Origin: Microcaldota archaeon
GTDB lineage: Archaea > Micrarchaeota > Micrarchaeia > Norongarragalinales > WALN01
NCBI GenBank assembly: GCA_015522865.1
Contig: WALN01000064.1
Location: 1 to 35,117 of the forward strand
Direction: 5' to 3'
Length of the DNA: 35,117 nucleotides
The notes under the pieces were generated by a model. That model was not told where the DNA came from. It was given only the letters and a program-made list of their open reading frames with translations, and made no database searches. Positions 30,312 through 35,117 of the stretch are shown one piece after another (the stretch's first letter is position 1; every line of letters starts with the position of its first letter). Position numbers and translations under genes: made by a program.

Positions 30312-31595
30312 TTAAATTTGCCTTTTTTGTGATTTTAAATACTCTATTATGCTGTCTAAGCTTAACATTTTTTCTTCGCCGGTTTTCATATTCTTCAATT
30401 TTAACTTGTTTTCTTCGATCTCTTTTTTTCCCATAATTGCTACGTACGGGATGTCTCTCTTTGATGCATAGTCTAAATTTTTTGAGATCCCCCTGTCCAT
30501 TAAATCGATGTCCGCATTTATTTCTTCACTTCTCAACTTTTCGGTTACTTCTAGTGCTGTGTTAAATGTTTTGATGGGTATTACGAAAACTTTTATTTTC
30601 GTTTTCTTTTTGTATTTTCCTCCAAGCGCTTCGCATATTCTTTCAGTTCCAAAACTTATTCCGACTGCGGGATATTCTCCCCTACCAATAAATTTCCCAA
30701 TCATTCGATTATATCTTCCGCCAGATGCTACTGCTGTTTTTACCTCAGAATTTTTCAAAAAAGTTTCAAAAATTGTCGAAGTGTAATAGCTCAGCCCTCT
30801 TGCAAGGGATAAGTCAATTTTTATATTTTTCAACGACAATATTTTTACAAAACTCAGCAAATTTTCCAGCTCCGTCACCCCCTCCTTTCCTTCGTCATTT
30901 AAATTCAACTTTTTCAGCTTCTGTAAAATTTCATCGTTTTCTCCGACAATTTCAAATAAAGAAAATAATTTTTCAATTACTTTTTTCGGAACTTCTTTAT
31001 TTTTCAGCTCGTCTTCAACCTCCTTTTTGCCGATTTTTTCGAGTTTGTCTATTGAGAGAATCACACTTTCTGCTTTCTCGTTTTCTACGCCCGCGTATTT
31101 TACAAGCCCATTGAGTAGTTTTCTGTTGTTAAGTTTTATTTCAAACTCCAAACCTATTCTCTTGAACACCTCGAACGTAAGCGCCAGTATCTCTGCTTCT
31201 GCTTTCATACTTTTTACTCCAATAATGTCTGCATCGCATTGCGTGAACTCTCTTAATCTGGTTGAGGAAACCGGTCCGTCTCTCCACGCTTCGCCAATCT
31301 GGTAACGCTTGAACGGCAATTTTAAATTCGGATTTTCTTTGATATAACGAGCAAGCGGAACAGTCAGGTCATATCTCAGGCCCAATTTTCTTCTTCCCTG
31401 GTCCTCTAATTTATATGTTTCTTTCAGAATTTCTTCGCCGCCCCCATATTTCGACGCAAGTGTTTCCCACTTTTCCAGAGCAGGCGTTTTAATTGGAACA
31501 TACCCGTATTTCTCAAAAATATTTTTTATAATTTTGATTAGCTCTTGCCTCTGAAATTCTTCCTCTGGCCCGTAGTCTCTGAATCCTTTCAACAT
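30312..31595 (-). CDS. hisS: Histidyl-tRNA synthetase
   Basis: 427 residues from ATG 31595; an upstream in-frame TTG (31607) adds only four residues. Class II motifs are LKGFRDYGPEE at the start, motif 2 region LGLRYDLTVPLARYI and RYQIGEAWRDGP with REFTQCDADIIG, then the histidine-binding loop LARGLSYYTSTIFE and motif 3 AVGISFGTERI. The C-terminal anticodon-binding domain begins KIKVFVIPI. It charges tRNA-His, whose interrupted gene is 3 kb away at 34784 with the G-1:C73 identity pair that HisRS reads. The TATA-like TTATTTAAATAAT (31620-31632) precedes it on the minus strand. Confidence 0.95.
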   Translation of the reverse strand: MLKGFRDYGPEEEFQRQELIKIIKNIFEKYGYVPIKTPALEKWETLASKYGGGEEILKETYKLEDQGRRKLGLRYDLTVPLARYIKENPNLKLPFKRYQIGEAWRDGPVSSTRLREFTQCDADIIGVKSMKAEAEILALTFEVFKRIGLEFEIKLNNRKLLNGLVKYAGVENEKAESVILSIDKLEKIGKKEVEDELKNKEVPKKVIEKLFSLFEIVGENDEILQKLKKLNLNDEGKEGVTELENLLSFVKILSLKNIKIDLSLARGLSYYTSTIFETFLKNSEVKTAVASGGRYNRMIGKFIGRGEYPAVGISFGTERICEALGGKYKKKTKIKVFVIPIKTFNTALEVTEKLRSEEINADIDLMDRGISKNLDYASKRDIPYVAIMGKKEIEENKLKLKNMKTGEEKMLSLDSIIEYLKSQKRQI

Positions 31596-31619
31596 GTTAC
31601 CACACAAATTATGAATTAG

Positions 31620-31632
31620 TTATTTAAATAAT
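31620..31632 (-). promoter_or_regulatory. TATA element of hisS
   Basis: The palindromic TTATTTAAATAAT is centred about 30 bases before the hisS ATG. A second run near 31683-31700 is placed for the divergent gene at 31713. Confidence 0.45.
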
Positions 31633-31712
31633 TGATTAGGCAACTAATAATTTCCCTGTTTATATTTTGTGCAGCGCAGTTAATTATTTAACTAAAATTT
31701 AAGTAATGGAAT

Positions 31713-33185
31713 TTGGGGGATACTATCAAATATATTTATGTAGCAGGGCAGCGCAAAACGTTAATTGCCACTTTTCTGAAAAAGGGTACCTTTACGGCTT
31801 CGTATGCCTACTTCAACAACAACGTCGAACCAAATTTCATAATTTTTAGGCACAATTTAAATGCAGAGTACTGGGTGCCGGAATCTGAGGTGCTCAGGAT
31901 GAACAAATTCGGAGAAAAATACTTGGGCCGTCGGTTTACTGAGAGCATATTAAATAAAGTTAAGCTGAATGTTAATGCTGCATGGAAGATGGTGGAAAAA
32001 TTAAATAGGCTTGAATTTTCTGCGCTATCTAACGCAAAGCTTATTGAGTTATTTTCCCAAATAAATTCAATACTTTTGCAGCTGATGGGCGATTTATTTT
32101 TATCGCAGGATTTTTATACTAAAGCAGTGGAGGAGCGGCTCATCTCTTTGCTCTCGTCCAAATTCAAAGACAGGAAAAAAGTTGATTATTATCTAGGAAT
32201 TTTACTTAAAGATTATGATTTGGATGCAATCCAACGCGAAGAGATAGATTGGTATAATTATGTGCTGAACCACAAAAATATAAAACGTGAGGAACTGATG
32301 AGTTATGTTTTGCGCAATGGATGGATGATTTATAATGCATTTGATTATGAAACTGCGTACAATTTTATATTGGAGAGATATAGAAAGACTGAAAATATGG
32401 GCGAGAAAGAAATTCAAAAGAGAATTAAAAATATTCTGCTCAATAAACAAAAAGCCAGAGAAGAATTTAATGCTCAAAGCGAAAAACTTACCCCCAAAAT
32501 GCTTGAGTTAGCTACCATCTTGCGGGATTTAGCTAAGAACAGGCTCGAAGTGAAATTGGCTACGAATTCCTTAGAAGTCGCTCTAAACCTCAAATTATTG
32601 TATTTCCTTTCCAAAAAATTTAACTTAAATTTCTGTGATTTGTTGGATGGATATTTGCCTGGAGATATAAGGAAGTTGTTGGAAAGTGGCTTTCGTGTTT
32701 CTGGTGATAAAATTAAGAGACGGAAGGAGTTCGTCTCGTTTGTTCAAATTAACGGAAAATTTGATGTTGCGAGCGGTAATGACGCTATGAATAAAATTGA
32801 TAATTTATTAAGTAGTTCGAGACCAAAGAAAGAGCAGAAAGTGCTGAAAGGTAATGTTGCTTCTATTGGCAGTCCCTCAGTTGTAACTGCTACCGCAAGG
32901 ATAATACGTTTGGGAAATGATTCCGAGTTGAGAGAAGACATAAACAGATTTCAAAAAGGCGAAATAATCGTTACTATTATGACTCAGCCCAATATGGTCC
33001 CAATAATGAAAAAAGCTGCAGCGGTTATTACTGACGAAGGAGGCATATGCAGCCACGCAGCTATTATTTCCAGAGAATTTAACATCCCATGTATAGTAGG
33101 AACAAGGGCAGCAACAAAAATTATAAAAAATGGCGACAAAGTCACAATAGACACTTCAGAAGGAATTGTCAGAATTATAAAATAG
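31713..33185 (+). CDS. Orphan PEP-utilising mobile (phosphohistidine swivel) domain protein, copy 1
   Basis: 490 residues. The last 95 form the swivelling phosphohistidine domain of PEP synthase and PPDK. GEIIVTIMTQPNMVPIMKKA is followed by ITDEGGICSHAAIISREFNI, with the phosphorylatable H448, and then PCIVGTRAAT. The N-terminal 390 residues are helical and charged. Neither an ATP-grasp domain nor a C-terminal PEP-binding barrel is present, so it cannot be a complete PEP synthase. It may relay phosphate between separately encoded partners or resemble the helical-plus-His part of rifampin phosphotransferase. The TTG start is uncertain, because an ATG at 31706 is out of frame. It converges on a paralog six bases away. 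Confidence 0.75.
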   Translation: MGDTIKYIYVAGQRKTLIATFLKKGTFTASYAYFNNNVEPNFIIFRHNLNAEYWVPESEVLRMNKFGEKYLGRRFTESILNKVKLNVNAAWKMVEKLNRLEFSALSNAKLIELFSQINSILLQLMGDLFLSQDFYTKAVEERLISLLSSKFKDRKKVDYYLGILLKDYDLDAIQREEIDWYNYVLNHKNIKREELMSYVLRNGWMIYNAFDYETAYNFILERYRKTENMGEKEIQKRIKNILLNKQKAREEFNAQSEKLTPKMLELATILRDLAKNRLEVKLATNSLEVALNLKLLYFLSKKFNLNFCDLLDGYLPGDIRKLLESGFRVSGDKIKRRKEFVSFVQINGKFDVASGNDAMNKIDNLLSSSRPKKEQKVLKGNVASIGSPSVVTATARIIRLGNDSELREDINRFQKGEIIVTIMTQPNMVPIMKKAAAVITDEGGICSHAAIISREFNIPCIVGTRAATKIIKNGDKVTIDTSEGIVRIIK

Positions 33186-33191
33186 TTTCAG

Positions 33192-34700
33192 TCACCTGCT
33201 TTTTATAATTCTTACAACGCCATTATTTGCATCCACCTCTACAAATTTTCCGTCTTTCAAAATTGATGTTGCTATTTTTGTTCCCATAACGCACGGTATG
33301 CCCAAAGCCTTTGAAATTAATGCGGCGTGGCAGGTAACCCCATTTAAATCAGTTACAATTGCTGACGCTTTCATCATAGCGGGCAATATATTTGGGTCTG
33401 TTTGGTAGGCTACAAGTATATCGCCTTTTTTCATTTTTTTCATTTCTTTAGGGTCTTCTATTATTTTCGCTACTCCCCTTACTTTGCCCGGATATGCACA
33501 CAGTCCACTTAAAAATTTCGTTTTTCTTTTTTTCTCTTTTTTTATGTTTATTTTCTCCATGAATTTTCTTGCTTTTTTTCCAGTCAGCCATTTTTCTCCC
33601 TTTTGGGTAAAATCTCCAACAGTGTATTTGAGCCTTTCATTAAGCTCTTTCCTTGAAAATTTTCTTTTGAGTATCGCATCCCTCATCTCGAATGGGCTGA
33701 TCACGCGCATCTGCTCCAAATTCAGCCCGGCTCTTTTTCCCATTTCTCTAAGAAGAGATTCTGTTGCATAATATCCATAGAACATTGCATCTTTTCTGAA
33801 AGCTTTTATTGAAATTATTTTTCTTGCCTGTTCAAAAAGCAACTGATGTTTCTTGTCTATGCCAATTGTTCTTGTGTAGTGTTCCTGCATTTTCTTAATT
33901 CTCAAAGGAGTCCGTTCCATTTTTTTGACCATTTTTTGTACGTCTATATCCTGAGAAATTAAATCTACCAGTCGCTCAATAATCATCTTTTTGTTCCAAG
34001 CAGGGCCTTTGTATTCATATCCTATCCAACCAAATTTTTCCACATGCTCTTCGATTTCCTTTCCGGCTATCCTGTTTATTCTTTTTTCAATCTCTTTTTT
34101 TGTCCTTTTGTCTCTAATTGTATTTTTGAGTTTGTTGGCAATCTTCAAAATATTTTGTTCTTCTTTTCTTTCAATACTTTCTTCTGTGGGCGTACTTAGT
34201 ATTGCGTATACTTCCTCTACTCCATATTTTAATCCCTTCCTTTTTATCTGCTGCGAAAGGTATTTTTTGAGATGAGTAGATAATAGATGATCCTTAATTT
34301 CTATAATGAACGGAACGATTCCCGGCAGTATTGCTTCCTGATTAGCTTTCCAGAACCTTTCATATAATTTTATGAGCTTTTCATCAGAGTATTGTGGCAT
34401 ATTCATTTTATAAATCGCTCTAGAAACCTTAAATAAATTTTTAGCATTTTTGAAATGTATTTTATGTAATTTATCGAACCATGCAAGATTATTTAACATT
34501 TTTCTAAAAGCATATTTTTCTTTGCTCTCGAATTCTTTTTTATCTAGAAAATAATTCGAGTTTCCCTTTTTTATTTCTATTATAAACTCTCTGAACAAAG
34601 GTATGCTTACTATGTTTAGCCTGCGGGTGAAAAGATACGCAGAATAGGCATGCATAAAAACTTCTCTTCTAACTTTTAATATCGCAATCCATTCTTTCAT
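33192..34700 (-). CDS. Orphan PEP-utilising mobile (phosphohistidine swivel) domain protein, copy 2
   Basis: 502 residues. It has the same architecture as the convergent neighbour: a long helical N-terminus and a C-terminal swivel domain with GDILVAYQTDPNILPAMMKA and IVTDLNGVTCHAALISKALG (H458), then IPCVMGTKIAT. One conserved Gly of the TDxGG motif is Asn here. A shared N-terminal segment (FGWIGYEYKGPAWNKKMIIERL, 22 residues in all, against NGWMIYNAFDYETAYNFILERY in copy 1) shows that the helical domains are also homologous. ATP-grasp and PEP-binding domains are again missing. The start at 34700 has the TATA-like AAATATTTAAAG about 25 bases upstream on the minus strand. The function is unknown beyond phosphohistidine transfer. 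Confidence 0.75.
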   Translation of the reverse strand: MKEWIAILKVRREVFMHAYSAYLFTRRLNIVSIPLFREFIIEIKKGNSNYFLDKKEFESKEKYAFRKMLNNLAWFDKLHKIHFKNAKNLFKVSRAIYKMNMPQYSDEKLIKLYERFWKANQEAILPGIVPFIIEIKDHLLSTHLKKYLSQQIKRKGLKYGVEEVYAILSTPTEESIERKEEQNILKIANKLKNTIRDKRTKKEIEKRINRIAGKEIEEHVEKFGWIGYEYKGPAWNKKMIIERLVDLISQDIDVQKMVKKMERTPLRIKKMQEHYTRTIGIDKKHQLLFEQARKIISIKAFRKDAMFYGYYATESLLREMGKRAGLNLEQMRVISPFEMRDAILKRKFSRKELNERLKYTVGDFTQKGEKWLTGKKARKFMEKINIKKEKKRKTKFLSGLCAYPGKVRGVAKIIEDPKEMKKMKKGDILVAYQTDPNILPAMMKASAIVTDLNGVTCHAALISKALGIPCVMGTKIATSILKDGKFVEVDANNGVVRIIKSR

Positions 34701-34752
34701 ACGCTACACTAGGAGCTTCTCTTTAAATATTTTTTCTGAAATGGGCTGAAGT

Positions 34753-34766
34753 AATTTAAACTTTTA
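34753..34766 (+). promoter_or_regulatory. TATA element of tRNA-His
   Basis: AATTTAAACTTTTA lies about 18-31 bases before the tRNA 5' end at 34784. Confidence 0.4.
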
Positions 34767-34783
34767 TCTCGCAATGATTATGT

Positions 34784-34906
34784 GGCGGCGATGGTGCAGT
34801 GGTTAACATCTCGGACTGTGGATCCGAGGACCCGAGAAGCCTTTCTTTCTGAAGAAAGAAATCCTTGGGAAAGAAAGACAAGGGAATTCGAGTCTCGGTC
34901 GCCGCC
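34784..34906 (+). tRNA. tRNA-His(GUG) interrupted between T stem and T loop (53/54)
   Basis: Exons 34784-34836 and 34887-34906 join to a 73-base tRNA with encoded G-1 (34784) facing C73 (34906), the hallmark of tRNA-His. The acceptor GCGGCGA pairs with TCGCCGC, and T8 follows. The D stem is GTGC/ACAT, the anticodon stem TCGGA/TCCGA, and the loop CTGTGGA has anticodon GTG at 34818-34820. The T stem CCGAG (34832-34836) needs CTCGG (34894-34898) across the loop TTCGAGT. The anticodon loop itself has no intron. The 50 bases 34837-34886 must be removed for a normal T arm. The last 20 bases are repeated twice more downstream. Identity is firm; whether it is functional or a broken gene is open. Confidence 0.82.
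34837..34886 (+). other. 50-base insertion (non-canonical intron or element) in the tRNA-His T arm
   Basis: It contains an 8-bp hairpin, TTTCTTTC (34842-34849) with GAAAGAAA (34854-34861) around TGAA. The same 5' arm can also pair as CTTTCTTTC (34841-34849) with 34869-34877. CCC (34831-34833) and GGG (34882-34884) could form part of a helix at the junctions, but I found no canonical bulge-helix-bulge by eye. The hairpin arms resemble those of the 49-base module. Confidence 0.7.
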
Positions 34907-34937
34907 CTTAGCTCTCATTCTATTCTTAGCATTCTTT

Positions 34938-34986
34938 CTTTGGAACAACTTAGTACTTTCTTTCTTTTTAAGAAAGAAAGGACCAG
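34938..34986 (+). repeat. 49-base hairpin module, tRNA-His copy 1
   Basis: 11-bp stem 34956-34966 with 34970-34980, loop TTT. It differs from the tRNA-Gln intron copy (22912-22960) at two positions, one of them in the loop. Confidence 0.88.
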
Positions 34987-35037
34987 TTCGAGTCTCGGTC
35001 GCCGCCCTTAGCTCTCATTCTATTCTTAGCATTCTTT

Positions 35038-35086
35038 CTTTGGAACAACTTAGTACTTTCTTTCTTTTTAAGAAAGAAAGGACCAG
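35038..35086 (+). repeat. 49-base hairpin module, tRNA-His copy 2
   Basis: Identical to 34938-34986, one 100-base period later. Confidence 0.88.
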
Positions 35087-35117
35087 TTCGAGTCTCGGTC
35101 GCCGCCCTTAGCTCTCA

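Larger units (their letters stand above)
34887..35117 (+). repeat. 100-base tandem repeat carrying the tRNA-His 3' end
   Basis: Units at 34887-34986, 34987-35086 and 35087-35117 (cut by the window end) are identical by eye. Each begins with the tRNA's T loop, 3' T stem and acceptor strand (TTCGAGTCTCGG then TCGCCGCC) and ends with the 49-base hairpin module. The period is exactly 100 bases. It may continue past the window. Confidence 0.9.

Noticed and set aside
34782..35111. Plus-strand open frame of 109 codons over tRNA-His and the tandem repeats
   Set aside because: It begins at the tRNA 5' end and repeats with the 100-base unit. Because 100 is not a multiple of three, the frame translates the repeats inconsistently.
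34887..35117. Possible CRISPR array or simple minisatellite after tRNA-His
   Set aside because: Adjacent units are identical over the full 100 bases, so there are no variable spacers, and each unit contains a functional tRNA segment.

Overview
The window is archaeal chromosome, most likely from a small-genome (DPANN-like) lineage. Archaeal marks are ribosomal protein eS17, archaeal/eukaryal-type ProRS, HisRS and IleRS, AT-rich TATA elements about 25 bases before many start codons (leaderless transcripts), a tRNA-Gln with an intron at the canonical position 37/38, and a tRNA-His with an encoded G-1. Lineage beyond 'archaeon' is inference. Genes are dense and on both strands, with several decayed remnants.

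Layout. 1-1150: the end of a Gfo/Idh/MocA oxidoreductase and a toxin-antitoxin pair whose RelE-like toxin has an in-frame stop. 1200-4750: surface-glycan genes, with two convergent MraY/Alg7-like transferase paralogs (the second lacks catalytic Asp residues) and a lipid-linked glycan flippase. 4790-9100: a small membrane protein, a methylthioadenosine salvage pair (deaminase plus phosphorylase with a 6-oxopurine signature), a membrane-anchored protein, and a NrdG-like radical SAM enzyme with an unknown partner. 9100-16120: FeoA/FeoB iron uptake, then a glycolytic block of a PPi-type phosphofructokinase, LacD-type aldolase, encapsulated-ferritin-like protein, bacterial-type GAPDH and PGK. 16290-22650: a membrane site-2 protease, an HPF/RaiA-like protein, small membrane proteins and SMC. 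22739-31595: tRNA-Gln, eS17, ProRS, a putative HExxH protease, a flavoprotein remnant, a coiled-coil protein, a Cys-rich membrane protein, IleRS and HisRS. 31700-34700: two convergent proteins with orphan phosphohistidine swivel domains. 34784 to the end: an interrupted tRNA-His and tandem repeats.

The most unusual signal is at the two tRNA loci. tRNA-Gln(UUG) carries a 320-base intron made almost entirely of short hairpin repeats. Two of its 64-base repeat copies differ by a compensatory G-C to A-T pair change. tRNA-His(GUG) is interrupted by 50 bases exactly between the 5' strand of the T stem and the T loop. It is followed by an exact 100-base tandem repeat, and each unit contains another copy of the tRNA's last 20 bases plus a 49-base hairpin module that is nearly identical (47/49) to part of the tRNA-Gln intron. 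This suggests a family of miniature hairpin elements that colonise tRNA genes, tolerated by splicing or regenerating tRNA 3' ends. An assembly artefact at the window edge is the main alternative for the tandem part.
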